DNA of 64,000 nt from Acinetobacter amyesii (GCF_002018365.1 NZ_MVKX01000007.1:124001-188000); one strand, 5' to 3'. Numbered from the stretch's first letter, positions 8,283-18,235 are shown. Translations and numbers: made by a program. The notes: generated by a model from the letters alone, not told the origin.

Positions 8283-8675
8283 TTATTTTGTAGGACTCGA
8301 ACAAAATGCACTTTCGTTTAAGCCAGATGACTGCATACCCTGTTGCTGTTGTTGTAAATAATGCTGTGAAGCCACTCGCATTAGATTGGCCATTTCAAGA
8401 GCTGAGTTTTGCTGAGAAATTTCTAAAATCTGTCGATATGCATTCAATCTTAAACAAAACGCTTGAGTTTGCTGTTGACCCGTTGCAGTAGATGCAGGAT
8501 CATCCAAAATAGCTTTGGTTGAATTAATTTGCTCAGTATATGCTTGTATCTGAGCATTATATTCAGCTTGAGTCAGTTGTGGAGTAACCGCTTCTTTCAC
8601 ATTTGCATGTATTACAGAAGCAGTAAACACAGAGAAAATAAAGACATAAAGTTTATACATCAATGGAGAATGCAT
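8283..8675 (-). CDS. Small secreted hypothetical protein
   Basis: A 130-residue protein with an N-terminal hydrophobic signal sequence (about residues 6-24, ending VIHA-N), then a helical Gln-rich mature part with two cysteines that may form a disulfide in the periplasm (one in AFCLRL, one near the C-terminus). The start at 8675 is supported by a GAGG ribosome site; an internal ATG at 8660 lacks one. It starts 3 bases after the upstream DUF2185-like gene, so the two are co-transcribed. Function unknown. Confidence 0.7.
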   Translation of the reverse strand: MHSPLMYKLYVFIFSVFTASVIHANVKEAVTPQLTQAEYNAQIQAYTEQINSTKAILDDPASTATGQQQTQAFCLRLNAYRQILEISQQNSALEMANLMRVASQHYLQQQQQGMQSSGLNESAFCSSPTK

Positions 8676-8678
8676 AAA

Positions 8679-9047
8679 TTAAGCCTCATCACCTTCTTTC
8701 CAGACATCTTCATAATCATCAGCATCGATCATAAAACGATAGCCTACATCCAAAGCTAAATACGGTAGCACTTCAGGCACGACATCTTGCAGTTTACGCA
8801 CAGTCATTGTTTCAAAGTTATCTGCGCCTTCAAGCTCACCACCATAAATATACCAACTGACATTTTCATCACCTTCTGCAGGCTTACGAATACCAACAAT
8901 TGGATCTTTATTTAAGGTATGAACAGCCACAGCAATTACATCATCGCCCTGCACTTCTACATATGCAGAACCCACTTCTTCACATAAAAGCTTTTGTTCT
9001 GCAATCAATTCTGCCAAAGGTGATGAATTTTGCGTATGTTTTGCCAT
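8679..9047 (-). CDS. Possible Imm33/DUF2185-like protein
   Basis: A 122-residue acidic cytoplasmic protein. The central WYIYGGELEGADNFETM segment followed by LPYLALDVGYRFMID recalls the DUF2185/Imm33 family, which includes immunity proteins against polymorphic toxins. No toxin gene lies beside it. It heads a two-gene unit with the small secreted protein. Alternative: an unrelated housekeeping protein with a similar fold. I regard the family assignment as tentative. Confidence 0.6.
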   Translation of the reverse strand: MAKHTQNSSPLAELIAEQKLLCEEVGSAYVEVQGDDVIAVAVHTLNKDPIVGIRKPAEGDENVSWYIYGGELEGADNFETMTVRKLQDVVPEVLPYLALDVGYRFMIDADDYEDVWKEGDEA

Positions 9048-10164
9048 GTTTGTTCTCAGGCCATATAGGTTTCGGGCATTCTACCGTGAATTACACGTAT
9101 ATAGATAAATTTTTTCCGTGCGAAAGCATTCGTGCCTTGTTTTATTAATTCATTTATAGCAAAAGACTCAATGCAGTAGATTCCATGTAAAGATATAAAC
9201 AGGAATAAAGGAAACTTAATTCAAGACATATACCGCTCAAACACAGTAATAGATGAATAAAAAATTGAATCAGCATGCAAACAGCAAGCTTCTTTACCAC
9301 CACAGATTTAACTTTTGCCAATACCTGTACAAATTTGGACAAATACCCAGTTTTCCAAACTTACATGATTTATGAAAGAAATCGTCAATGCCTTGCACAC
9401 TTCATACATCCAAAACACTGACTAAAAAATACACAAGATGATTAATACGCTCATATATAGGACTATAAAATATGACTTAGCTACACAATAGATGCTCAGC
9501 TTATCTAAAGCTACCTACTTCCAAGGAAATATTCCCACAGAATATTCAATTCGCTAAGGCAAACAAAATATCTAGCGTGAGCCCTCTCATTTATGAAAGC
9601 ATTTCATTGGCTTAAAAATATGCCTTATAAACCAAAAAATTAACTATCTTTTTAATTTTTATATACTTAGGATACAAATTAGCTTTATTCTTTCAAATAA
9701 CTCGATTAAATGCCGCGAGCAATTTAGATTCCTTTACACTCGAAATAAGTTAAACCTTAGAATTTTTTAAATCGCTGTATAAATACCATCTTTACGACTA
9801 TGCATGAGTAGGCTGTTCAACTGACGATCTATAAGGTGGATACACAAGCCATCTCACCTTTAAGATCATTCGCACTGATTATTGCTAAACGTATGCACCA
9901 CGATAAAGCAAGTTTACACAAAAGATATCAACAGTTTTAGCCAATTGGGTTTAAAATGATGTCCTACAATATAACGATAAAAATGTAATCTTTTAACATT
10001 GCCAATTCTTTGCAAAGTTCGCATTATATAGCCCAATCTCGGCACATGCTTTTCACGTCAATTCAAAGAAATTATAAAAAAAATGTGGAATTTTATGCCA
10101 TAATGAGCAAACTTTGCAGGTATCTTGCAAAGTAAATTTGCAACTTTTTATTGGAGCAAGCTGA
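9048..10164. other. Long region without a convincing gene
   Basis: About 1.1 kb between the DUF2185-like gene and aroQ. Reading frames here are short and lack ribosome sites. An 11-of-13 imperfect inverted repeat (GATCTATAAGGTG near 9828 and CACCTTTAAGATC near 9857) and a short frame near 9870-9940 reading SFALIIAKRMHHDKASL could be remains of an older gene or mobile element. The last 100 bases should contain the aroQ promoter. Confidence 0.5.
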
Positions 10165-10620
10165 ATGAGCTCGACCATTTTGGTCATTCATGGACCGAAT
10201 CTCAACTTACTGGGAAAACGTGAACCCGAAGTTTATGGCTATCTAACACTCGAAGATATCAACCAAAAACTGATTTCACAGGCTCAAAACGCTTCCATTT
10301 CTCTCGACACTTTCCAAAGTAATTGGGAAGGTGCTGTCGTCGACCGAATTCATCAAGCGCAACAAGAAGGTGTTCAATTCATCATTATTAACCCAGCAGC
10401 CCTGACACATACTTCGGTTGCTGTGCGTGATGCCCTTCTTGGTGTAGCCATTCCGTTTATCGAAGTACATCTATCAAATGTCCACGCTCGCGAAGCATTT
10501 AGACATCACTCCTATCTATCTGATAAAGCCGTTGGCGTTATTTGTGGTTTAGGTGCAAAAGGTTATGCCGCAGCACTAGACTTCGCCATCGAAAAAATTC
10601 AACCAACTTCTCAATCTTAA
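10165..10620 (+). CDS. aroQ: 3-dehydroquinate dehydratase, type II
   Basis: Catalyses dehydration of 3-dehydroquinate to 3-dehydroshikimate, step three of the shikimate pathway, as a cytoplasmic dodecamer. The 151 residues match the type II family throughout: [16 protein letters not shown] with the catalytic tyrosine and arginine, [31 protein letters not shown], and [17 protein letters not shown] with the catalytic histidine. It lies 15 bases upstream of accB, a common gammaproteobacterial arrangement, and may share transcription with accBC. Confidence 0.97.
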   Translation: MSSTILVIHGPNLNLLGKREPEVYGYLTLEDINQKLISQAQNASISLDTFQSNWEGAVVDRIHQAQQEGVQFIIINPAALTHTSVAVRDALLGVAIPFIEVHLSNVHAREAFRHHSYLSDKAVGVICGLGAKGYAAALDFAIEKIQPTSQS

Positions 10621-10635
10621 TTAGGAATACTGTTC

Positions 10636-11052
10636 ATGGATATCCGTAAAATCAAGAAACTCATCGATTTGATGATTGAATCTGACTTACAGGCGATTGA
10701 AGTTAAAGAAGGCGATCAATCTATCGCTCTAACTCGTCGCAATCCAGTTGTTGCTGCCGCTGCGCCTGCTATGGCTGCTCCTGCCGCTGCGCCTGCTGCA
10801 CCTCGTTCACCACGTGGTGCTGTTGAGCCGTCTCCTATGGTTGGTGTGTTCTATGCTGCGCCAAATCCAGGTGAAGCACCATTTGTGAAAGTTGGTCAAA
10901 CTGTATCTGCTGGTGAAACACTCGGTATCATCGAAGCAATGAAAATCATGAACCCAATTGAAGCAACTCAAAGCGGTGTGATTGAAGAAATTTTGGTTAA
11001 AAATGGCGAAGTGATCCAATTCGGTCAACCATTATTCCGCTATCGCGCTTAA
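10636..11052 (+). CDS. accB: Biotin carboxyl carrier protein of acetyl-CoA carboxylase
   Basis: Carries the biotin that is carboxylated by AccC and passes the carboxyl group to acetyl-CoA via AccAD, the first committed step of fatty-acid synthesis. The 138 residues comprise an N-terminal assembly domain, an Ala/Pro-rich linker (about 38-57) and the C-terminal biotinyl domain with EAMKIMN, K103 being the biotinylated lysine. It precedes accC by 17 bases, the conserved operon in which AccB also autoregulates in other bacteria. Confidence 0.97.
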   Translation: MDIRKIKKLIDLMIESDLQAIEVKEGDQSIALTRRNPVVAAAAPAMAAPAAAPAAPRSPRGAVEPSPMVGVFYAAPNPGEAPFVKVGQTVSAGETLGIIEAMKIMNPIEATQSGVIEEILVKNGEVIQFGQPLFRYRA

Positions 11053-11069
11053 GACCACGGGGAATCACA

Positions 11070-12431
11070 ATGTTGCAAAAAGTTTTAATTGCAAACCGTG
11101 GTGAGATTGCGCTCCGCATCACCCGCGCTTGCAAAACTTTAGGAATTAAAACCGTAGGGATTTATTCCGATGCCGACAAAGACCTAATGCATTTACGCTT
11201 CTGTGACGAAGCCGTGTGTATTGGACCAGGTGCCAGCAGCGAAAGTTATCTTAATATCCCTGCCATTATTACAGCGGCTGAAATCACCGGTGCAGATGCC
11301 ATCCATCCAGGTTATGGTTTCTTATCTGAAAACGCTGAGTTTGCTGAAATTGTAGAAAACTCAGGTTTTATCTTTATTGGTCCGCGTCCTGAACACATTC
11401 GCTTAATGGGGAACAAAGTTTCTGCCATTATTGCCATGAAAAAAGCTGGTGTACCGACTGTTCCGGGTTGTGACCATGCTGTAACGATTCACAATGCATT
11501 GGCAGAAGCCAAAGAAATTGGCTTCCCATTGATCGTAAAAGCTGCCTCAGGTGGTGGTGGTCGTGGTATGCGTATCGTTGAACGTGTAGACACGCTACTC
11601 GAATCTGTACAAGCTGCTCAACGTGATGCGGAAATGTGGTTTGGTGACGATACCGTTTATATGGAACGTTTCCTTCAAAAGCCACGCCATGTCGAAGTGC
11701 AAGTTCTTGCAGATGGTAATGGCCATGCAATTCACCTTTATGATCGTGACTGTTCTTTGCAACGTCGCCATCAAAAAGTGCTTGAAGAAGCGCCTGCTCC
11801 GGGTTTACCTGAAGAAGCACGTGCGCATATTCTTGAAGCATGTGTAAATGCTTGTAAATTAATGCAATACCGTGGTGCGGGTACATTCGAGTTCTTATTT
11901 GAAGAAGGTGAATTCTTCTTTATTGAAATGAATACTCGTGTACAAGTAGAACATCCTGTTACTGAGCAAGTTACTGGTGTAGATATTATCGAGCAACAAT
12001 TACGCATTGCTGCTGGCTTAGGTTTGGATCTTCAACAAGAAGATATTCAACTTAAAGGTCATGCGATTGAATGTCGTATTAATGCAGAAGATCCATCTAC
12101 ATTTATGCCTTCACCGGGTAAAATCGACCATTTCTATGCACCGGGTGGCGCAGGTATCCGACTAGATTCTCATATCTATCAAGGATATAGCATCCCACCA
12201 TACTATGATTCAATGATTGCAAAACTCATTGCGCATGGTAAAGACCGTGACACCTCTATTGCGCGCATGAAACAAGCTCTAGAAGAGATTATCTTAACTG
12301 GCGTGAAAACCAATATTCCGCTACATAAAGATTTGATTCTTCAAGATAAAAATTTCTGCGAACAAGCAATGGATATTCACTATCTTGAAAAGCATCTATT
12401 AAAGAAAGTCGAAGGACATGAAGATAAATAA
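11070..12431 (+). CDS. accC: Biotin carboxylase subunit of acetyl-CoA carboxylase
   Basis: ATP-grasp enzyme that carboxylates AccB-bound biotin using bicarbonate and ATP. Its 453 residues are standard length. Visible features are the N-terminal [12 protein letters not shown] motif, the glycine-rich ATP loop [14 protein letters not shown] near 158-171, the [10 protein letters not shown] strand, the active-site [16 protein letters not shown] segment and the RINAEDP motif. It is the last gene of accBC; a strong terminator follows 14 bases after the stop. Confidence 0.97.
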   Translation: MLQKVLIANRGEIALRITRACKTLGIKTVGIYSDADKDLMHLRFCDEAVCIGPGASSESYLNIPAIITAAEITGADAIHPGYGFLSENAEFAEIVENSGFIFIGPRPEHIRLMGNKVSAIIAMKKAGVPTVPGCDHAVTIHNALAEAKEIGFPLIVKAASGGGGRGMRIVERVDTLLESVQAAQRDAEMWFGDDTVYMERFLQKPRHVEVQVLADGNGHAIHLYDRDCSLQRRHQKVLEEAPAPGLPEEARAHILEACVNACKLMQYRGAGTFEFLFEEGEFFFIEMNTRVQVEHPVTEQVTGVDIIEQQLRIAAGLGLDLQQEDIQLKGHAIECRINAEDPSTFMPSPGKIDHFYAPGGAGIRLDSHIYQGYSIPPYYDSMIAKLIAHGKDRDTSIARMKQALEEIILTGVKTNIPLHKDLILQDKNFCEQAMDIHYLEKHLLKKVEGHEDK

Positions 12432-12444
12432 ATCTTCAGCGTCA

Positions 12445-12478
12445 AAAAAACCACTCAAATGAGTGGTTTTTTATTTTC
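12445..12478. terminator. Terminator after accC (bidirectional)
   Basis: AAAACCACTC and GAGTGGTTTT form a 10-bp stem with a short AAAT loop, followed by a T-rich tract. The flanking A and T runs let it serve accC and also the convergent gene at 12503. Confidence 0.9.
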
Positions 12479-12502
12479 ATAATAAAAGGTCTATAATCAT
12501 GC

Positions 12503-12985
12503 TTAAGGCAAAACTCGACGCAATGTCGCAAAACACTGCTGAGCCTGATCATTGGCACAGAAATTTATAACCGATGGACTTTTCCACTTTACAAAGTACT
12601 GTGAAATCTCGCCGGTTTGATCTTGAATATTGCCCGAACAATCCATCTGATTATTGTCATATTTCACTTGCAAAATCAGTGCTGGAATTTGCACATTCGG
12701 ATCTTGCGCAGGTTGATAGTCATACACCCCTGATGACCACTCTTCACCGCTTTTGATCACAACATCATTATTACTCTTAAAATTATAATATTCGACGCAC
12801 TTTTTATTGGTCGGAATTTCCATGCCCCATAAGCCAACCAATTCAGAACGTGTTGTCACCCTAAAGCTATTCACCGCTTCAACTTGATTTTTAGCCTCTG
12901 AATTTTGAGTTGTATTCTTATTATCTGCCGCCATCACCAACGATGAACTCAACATGAGTAAAACTGTAAGATATGCTATTTTCAT
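12503..12985 (-). CDS. Exported hypothetical protein
   Basis: A 160-residue protein with a clear Sec signal peptide (MKIAYLTVLLMLSSSLVMA, cleavage after residue 19) and four cysteines in the mature part (KKCVEYY, MDCSGN, NFCAND, QQCFAT) that could form two disulfides, fitting a periplasmic protein. The region VGLWGMEIPTNKKCVEYYNF suggests a small beta-barrel fold, but I do not recognise a family. It is a single gene convergent with accC and shares its terminator. Confidence 0.7.
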   Translation of the reverse strand: MKIAYLTVLLMLSSSLVMAADNKNTTQNSEAKNQVEAVNSFRVTTRSELVGLWGMEIPTNKKCVEYYNFKSNNDVVIKSGEEWSSGVYDYQPAQDPNVQIPALILQVKYDNNQMDCSGNIQDQTGEISQYFVKWKSPSVINFCANDQAQQCFATLRRVLP

Positions 12986-13236
12986 ACATTTAATCAGTCA
13001 TATAAATCATGCTCTTAAAGTAACACATTTTTTTACAAATCCGCGGTTTATCACATTTTCATAACAATCATTTTTCATCTTTATCCAGAAAATCAATCTC
13101 TGTTAACGAAACTACAAATCAGCTAAATGCCAAACAAATCACACTTTTTACAATAAAATAATATAAAATCTTTTTTATCGTTTAATATACGAAAAAAACG
13201 AATTCTCCCATATTTAACCTAGGCTTACATAAGCTA

Positions 13237-14667
13237 ATGAAACTGCATTCGAATAGTCTTGCTCCGCTTAATACACGCCACAGCATGGCTTTTGTCATAG
13301 TCGCTGCAGTTATTTTTTGCTGCTGCTTAGTCGGTATTTTCAGCCGCCCATTAAGCTATTTAGCGATTTTTTGGCCTGCGAATGCAGTGTTGTTAGCAAT
13401 ATTCTTAAGGTTTCCCAAACTCAGTAATCTGGGGGGATGGTTAGGTGCATTTACCGGCTATATGCTCGCAGATTTAGTGACAGGCAATTATTTCCAACTC
13501 ACCCTATTTCTCACTTTTTCGAATTTAACCAACAGCATGGTATCGCTATTTTTTATGCGATATTTTCAGGTGAACTATCAAAACTATAATAAAGGTTTCA
13601 CCTTTCTGACCATGATTGTCATCATCGCCTGCGGTGGATGTCTTGCGGGTGCTCTTTTTGCTATTTTCACCGTGCCTTATATACCCAATACGTTTATGTC
13701 GACCGATCGATTATCGATTGATTTTGGTATGTGGTGGATTACCGAAATTTTAAATGCGCTGATTATATTACCGCTTATTCTGTCTTTTCCTAAACTGGCC
13801 GATCTTAAACTTTATTTCAAAGATCGACGTCATCAAAGCTTTCAGATCAATAAAATATTTCCGGCAATTGCAGTTGTCTTCTGTGTATTTTTAACAGCAG
13901 TTTCTACAGGCTCAGGGGCAATTCTCTACCCTTTAGCGGCTCTAATTTGGGCAGCATTAACCTATCGATTATTTACCTTATCCCTAATTAATGCCGTGGT
14001 AATTTTAGCGACCTATTACAATTTAAATGCGTTCTATTTACACGATTCTTCGCTTGCCTATTTATCGACAGCAATTTCAGTCCGTATTGGCCTAGCCATG
14101 CTGATTCTGTCGCCGTTGATTCTTTGTATTATTAGCCGAAATCGGCACGAGCTATATAAAGAGGTTTTATACCTTGCAAATCATGATAGTTTAACGCATG
14201 CGATGAATCGTCGATATTTTTTCGAGCAAGGTGAGCTTTACCTACAAAACCAAATTCAGCTTAACTTTTCCATTATCATGATGGATATTGATCATTTTAA
14301 AAAATTGAATGATCAATATGGGCATTATGTCGGTGACCAAGTTTTACAAGAGTTTTCGAGTGTTGTGCGTAAGAATTTACGTGAAACAGATTTATTTGCA
14401 CGTATTGGTGGCGAAGAGTTTAGTGTATTACTCACGAACATTGCAGCAACTGAAGCTCAAGGTATTGCTGAACGCATCCGAAAAGTCGTTGAAACTACGC
14501 CTATCATCATTGATGAACAAAATACGATTTATATTACGGTGAGTATTGGTCTGATTCATCAGTCTTTGCCCAATGCTCCAAGTTTGCAAAGTATGATTAA
14601 CCAAGCCGATCAGGCCTTATATCAAGCTAAAGAGCTCGGCCGTAATCAGGTGATTTTAGTTCATTGA
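13237..14667 (+). CDS. MASE1-GGDEF diguanylate cyclase
   Basis: Makes the second messenger cyclic di-GMP from GTP at the inner membrane. An N-terminal MASE1-type sensor of about eight hydrophobic segments (residues 18-300, including FWPANAVLLAI) is followed by a GGDEF domain. The active-site motif is GGEEF at 391-395, intact, and RETD at 382-385 sits exactly five residues upstream, forming the product-inhibition I-site. MDIDHFKKLNDQYGH supplies the metal-binding aspartate. No EAL domain is present. The signal sensed by MASE1 is unknown. Confidence 0.92.
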   Translation: MKLHSNSLAPLNTRHSMAFVIVAAVIFCCCLVGIFSRPLSYLAIFWPANAVLLAIFLRFPKLSNLGGWLGAFTGYMLADLVTGNYFQLTLFLTFSNLTNSMVSLFFMRYFQVNYQNYNKGFTFLTMIVIIACGGCLAGALFAIFTVPYIPNTFMSTDRLSIDFGMWWITEILNALIILPLILSFPKLADLKLYFKDRRHQSFQINKIFPAIAVVFCVFLTAVSTGSGAILYPLAALIWAALTYRLFTLSLINAVVILATYYNLNAFYLHDSSLAYLSTAISVRIGLAMLILSPLILCIISRNRHELYKEVLYLANHDSLTHAMNRRYFFEQGELYLQNQIQLNFSIIMMDIDHFKKLNDQYGHYVGDQVLQEFSSVVRKNLRETDLFARIGGEEFSVLLTNIAATEAQGIAERIRKVVETTPIIIDEQNTIYITVSIGLIHQSLPNAPSLQSMINQADQALYQAKELGRNQVILVH

Positions 14668-14691
14668 GACTTATCAAAATACTGAATTGTT

Positions 14692-15882
14692 TCAAGCTGG
14701 CTTTTGAATCGTTTTAGGCAAACCCACGACCAAAAACATGGCAGGTACAACAGCCAGTCCTGCGATCATAAAAATAACGGGTCCCGAAAGCGTGTCCCAA
14801 TATCGGCCTGCTAAAATACTGCCACTCGCAACACCTAAGCCCCACATGGTACTGTATAGCGCTTGACCACGCCCTTGTTGACTTGCGGTAAAATTTTGAA
14901 AAATGATTCGCATCGCGATTAAGTGGAATAATCCAAAACTAAAGGCATGAATCGTTTGCGCAGCAAATTGAGTGATAAACACTGTCGGATATAAGCCAAC
15001 TATCAACCATCGCATCCCTGTTAACCCCAGACAAATGAGCACTAAGTTTCGCCAAGAATATCGATTAAAAAAGACATTGGCATAGGCAAACATAATGATT
15101 TCTGCAATGACTCCGACAGACCATAAAAAACCGATTTGGCTCGTCGAAAAATCAGCTTGCTTAAGGTAGTTACTATAAAAACTATAAAACGGCGCATGCG
15201 AAAAGAGCAGAAAAAATTCAATGATAAAAAAACTCGCTACAACTGGTCGTTTTAAGATAGGCCAAAGTGGTTCAAGTTTTTTCTGTGAAGATGGTGCAGT
15301 AGCAGGCTCTTTAATCGTAAATGACCAAATAAATGTGAGAAATGCAATGCATAACAACATGATAGGCAGCATTGAAACAGGTATTATTTCTAGCAAAGCC
15401 CCTATTCCAAATACCCCAACAATGAAACCAACTGAGCCCCATTTTCTGACTTTTCCATAAAGTTCTGCACGACGCTCAGCTAACCAAAATAAAGTTACCC
15501 CTTCAAACTGAGCCAATATGGCATTTTGAAAGAAACTGAATACCAGCATGAGTAATGCAACAGACTGAAAACTGTTGGGAATTATAAAAATCAGAAACCA
15601 AATACAGGCTTCCATCCATGTTGCAATTCGGACTAAAAGCATGCGCTTGCCGGATTTATCTGCAATCCAACCCCAAATAAATGGGGCAAAAAAACGTGTC
15701 ACAATTGCAATCGAAGATAAAACACCAATTTCTTGATAGTTAAACCCTTGATCCTCTAAATACAAACTCCAATACGGCATGAATGTACCCACTATTGAAT
15801 AATAGAAAAAGTAGAATCCACCTAGTTTTGTTTGGATTGGAATTGATTGCATTTGGTTGTATTCACTTGTATTTTCAAACAC
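14692..15882 (-). CDS. MFS transporter, HcaT-like
   Basis: An inner-membrane transporter of 396 residues with 12 predicted membrane helices, of the MFS_1-like/HcaT (3-phenylpropionate permease) group related to LacY. The N-terminal GGFYFFYYSIVGTFMPYWSLYLEDQGF segment and GWIADKSGKR loop (the MFS loop 2-3 signature) are typical. The substrate cannot be deduced; no catabolic genes are adjacent. It converges with the diguanylate cyclase gene, only 24 bases separating the stops. Confidence 0.85.
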   Translation of the reverse strand: MFENTSEYNQMQSIPIQTKLGGFYFFYYSIVGTFMPYWSLYLEDQGFNYQEIGVLSSIAIVTRFFAPFIWGWIADKSGKRMLLVRIATWMEACIWFLIFIIPNSFQSVALLMLVFSFFQNAILAQFEGVTLFWLAERRAELYGKVRKWGSVGFIVGVFGIGALLEIIPVSMLPIMLLCIAFLTFIWSFTIKEPATAPSSQKKLEPLWPILKRPVVASFFIIEFFLLFSHAPFYSFYSNYLKQADFSTSQIGFLWSVGVIAEIIMFAYANVFFNRYSWRNLVLICLGLTGMRWLIVGLYPTVFITQFAAQTIHAFSFGLFHLIAMRIIFQNFTASQQGRGQALYSTMWGLGVASGSILAGRYWDTLSGPVIFMIAGLAVVPAMFLVVGLPKTIQKPA

Positions 15883-15939
15883 TTAAATAATTTAATGGTT
15901 GTATAAGATTGCACTCATTTGGCTGTATTTGTAGCTCAA

Positions 15940-15999
15940 CAGTCTACAAATGAGTCTACAAATTGCAAAAAAATATTTTTTTTGATTTTTTGTAGACTG
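15940..15999. repeat. Triplicated 11-mer AGTCTACAAA, two direct and one inverted
   Basis: CAGTCTACAAA (15940-15950) and AGTCTACAAAT (15953-15963) are direct copies. TTTGTAGACTG (15989-15999) is the exact reverse complement of the first. They lie upstream of the MFS gene, at the edge of the accessory cluster. They could be regulator-binding sites or the remnant of a recombination site; the sequence does not decide. Confidence 0.5.
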
Positions 16000-16053
16000 C
16001 TTTAAAAACTCATTAATTTTCACTATTTTATCATTGTTTTTTGCATAAAAGAA

Positions 16054-16079
16054 AAACCGCCCGAAGGCGGTTATTTTTT
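16054..16079. terminator. Terminator after the diiron-oxidase-like gene
   Basis: AACCGCC/GGCGGTT stem with a CGAA loop, followed on the plus strand by ATTTTTT and preceded by A-rich sequence that gives a U-tract on the minus strand. It ends the minus-strand gene at 16116 and may also work on the plus strand. Confidence 0.85.
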
Positions 16080-16115
16080 GACGATGAAAGTTATAAATCT
16101 TTTGGAGTATTTATT

Positions 16116-17513
16116 TTATTGGCGGGCTAGAGATGGAAATAAACTCTCTACGATACGCTGGGTACTCCATAACCCAATTTCTTGATGATGCATATGAGGT
16201 GCTAAATACTTTAGAAGTTTGTTGATCTTGTATCCGGTATTCGTACTTCCATCATATTGTTTCTTAAGCTCAGCCATTTCATGGTTGGCTAAATAACTAA
16301 ATGAATTGGTCTCTAGGAAGTTTTTCACAAACTCATTATTCACTTGGTTTTGCTTAGGATCTATTGATTTGCCAGCAATCCAATCATAGATAAAAGTCTT
16401 TTCAACAGCACTAAACACCCCAAACATTTTTCCCTCTTCGTCGTGAATCATCTGCCAAAATCTACTTTCTTCAGGTGGTTGATTCAGTTTTATCCACCCC
16501 ATACGAACAAGTTCAAAAATAAACTCTTCAACACTGTCATCTTCAGACAACCATTCATTCGTTGTTTTATTATTAAACATGCACTTATTGCTATGCATGT
16601 GTTTACCAACGATTGCTTTTTTCTTAAATATTTCAAGCACCATCTTTTCAGTGCTTAAATTTTTAATTATCTGAACTGAACTCATTCCCTTGTTATTTAG
16701 GAGAAACCCGATTTTGAGTTTACGAATGAACTCTTCTTTAGATCTGTACCTTGTAGAAAGTTTTTTAATGGCATTGGTTGCAAGCTGCGCATGCCCATTA
16801 TCAAAATTATCTATCGTGATATGAACATTAAAATAGTGTGCATCAATTCCAAGTTCTTTTAACTCGTAATTGCTAATTAGCAAATGTAAAGGAAGTTGTT
16901 CATAGCCTAAATTAAAACCTGCTATCTCTGGTATAAACTCTGAAGGTGCATAGGCAAGCGCAAGCTGTATTGCTGCTTGATGGTAATAAGCATCTGATAA
17001 GTTTAAAGAAAGTTGATTCAAACCATGTGCCAATAGTAGGTTGTCATACATTCGCACGTGATTGGCTTTTTCTGAACCGAGACCAAGTTCCTCTAAATAT
17101 ATCTGGATAAAATCCCTAAATACTGGATCATTCCAATACTGAGTAAAGCTGTACAGCCATGAACCATCCACTTTTTTTGTGGGTGCAACCTTGTATAAAA
17201 ACTCATAAGCTTTACTAACTGATGAAAAATACTCTCTTCCTCCACCTTGCTTTCGTCTATCTAGGTATTCTTTATAATATTCACACTGTGTGCGGTTATT
17301 ATGATGAATCCAATCGACAAGATGGTCTAGTTCATCTGGCATGTCACTGATATGGTCGAGAGTTTTTATTTCATTTTCTAAAACATTAAAAGCTTTTAAT
17401 TCTTTGGCTGAAACCGGTATTGATGAGTCTAAGAAGAACTCAACGATTTCAAAATATTTCTGATGATCTTTGGTTATTAAGTTTAAGATTCTTTCTTTTA
17501 CTGCTGTAGGCAT
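16116..17513 (-). CDS. Haem-oxygenase-like diiron oxidase family protein
   Basis: A protein of about 465 residues of the 'iron-containing redox enzyme'/haem-oxygenase-like (HDO) group, whose members (UndA, SznF and others) use a dinuclear iron site for oxidative chemistry. The motif region EIAGFNLGYEQLP followed by HYFNVHITIDNFDNGHA carries the Glu, His and Asp residues expected as iron ligands. I set the start at the ATG at 17513, which has a GAGAG ribosome site; a longer frame to 17546 lacks one. The last third, from about residue 330, is not recognised. The substrate is unknown and the gene stands alone. Confidence 0.72.
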   Translation of the reverse strand: MPTAVKERILNLITKDHQKYFEIVEFFLDSSIPVSAKELKAFNVLENEIKTLDHISDMPDELDHLVDWIHHNNRTQCEYYKEYLDRRKQGGGREYFSSVSKAYEFLYKVAPTKKVDGSWLYSFTQYWNDPVFRDFIQIYLEELGLGSEKANHVRMYDNLLLAHGLNQLSLNLSDAYYHQAAIQLALAYAPSEFIPEIAGFNLGYEQLPLHLLISNYELKELGIDAHYFNVHITIDNFDNGHAQLATNAIKKLSTRYRSKEEFIRKLKIGFLLNNKGMSSVQIIKNLSTEKMVLEIFKKKAIVGKHMHSNKCMFNNKTTNEWLSEDDSVEEFIFELVRMGWIKLNQPPEESRFWQMIHDEEGKMFGVFSAVEKTFIYDWIAGKSIDPKQNQVNNEFVKNFLETNSFSYLANHEMAELKKQYDGSTNTGYKINKLLKYLAPHMHHQEIGLWSTQRIVESLFPSLARQ

Positions 17514-17761
17514 TATAATTCTCTCGCGGTAAATGATTCTTCTCAACCATAAATCAGAAAATTAGAGTATTTGTTAATTTTTTTTAATGAAATTTAACAC
17601 AATGTAATATTTTAAAAATTTTAATATATAAAACATATTCTTAGCATTGTTTTTAACCAATTGGTAAAAAGTAACAATTTTTTATGATGTGATTTAATTC
17701 ACATATTCATATTTAAATATCAATTATGATTCTAATATAAAATATTTATAGGATAATTTAT

Positions 17762-18235
17762 ATGAAATCACTTTTTGACTTTATTTCTAAAAAATCCCTA
17801 TCAATAACGCTATTTGAAAGTGCTAGTGCTGGATATTTAGCATATAGAATTTCACAAGATAAAAACTCTGGGGTACTTCTTGATGGCTCTATTGTTAGTT
17901 ATGACTTACGATTTAAGAAGCGTATTTTAAATATAAAACAATCACTTATAAGAAAATATACGGCTGAGTCTCAACAAGTCACCACACAATTGATAGTGAA
18001 TGGTAAAAAACTTTTTAAATCAGATATTTATATTTCTTGCACTGGGCTTTTAAAGCGTGGAGGATCTGAAAACAAATATAAACCTGTAGGTACTTTTTTC
18101 TATTGCATCTACTTTAAAAAAGACTTCTATAACTTCAAAATTACAACTAAAGGAAAACCTACTAAAAAATTAAAAATTCTATATAAAGCTATTATGAAAT
18201 CACTTTCAAAAATATTAAAAAATTATTATTGTTAG
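17762..18235 (+). CDS. CinA C-terminal-domain-like protein (degenerate)
   Basis: A 157-residue, very AT-rich gene. The protein resembles the CinA C-terminal domain (NMN deamidase): FESASAGYLAYRIS aligns with the ESCTGG-type motif, GSIVSYD with the GGVVSYS segment, TAESQQVT with the VS..VA region and KPVGTFFYCI with the KPVGTV strand. The usual second glycine and threonine of the ESCTGG motif are replaced, so NMN deamidase activity is doubtful. Its tail is very Lys-rich. The base composition differs from the neighbours, suggesting transfer. Confidence 0.65.
   Translation: MKSLFDFISKKSLSITLFESASAGYLAYRISQDKNSGVLLDGSIVSYDLRFKKRILNIKQSLIRKYTAESQQVTTQLIVNGKKLFKSDIYISCTGLLKRGGSENKYKPVGTFFYCIYFKKDFYNFKITTKGKPTKKLKILYKAIMKSLSKILKNYYC

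Noticed and set aside
9154..9342. A 62-codon minus-strand frame with a hydrophobic product
   Set aside because: It needs a TTG start without a ribosome site and the sequence has no protein-like pattern beyond hydrophobicity.
11428..12007. Open frames opposite accC
   Set aside because: They are shadows of a strongly coding gene with typical third-position bias.
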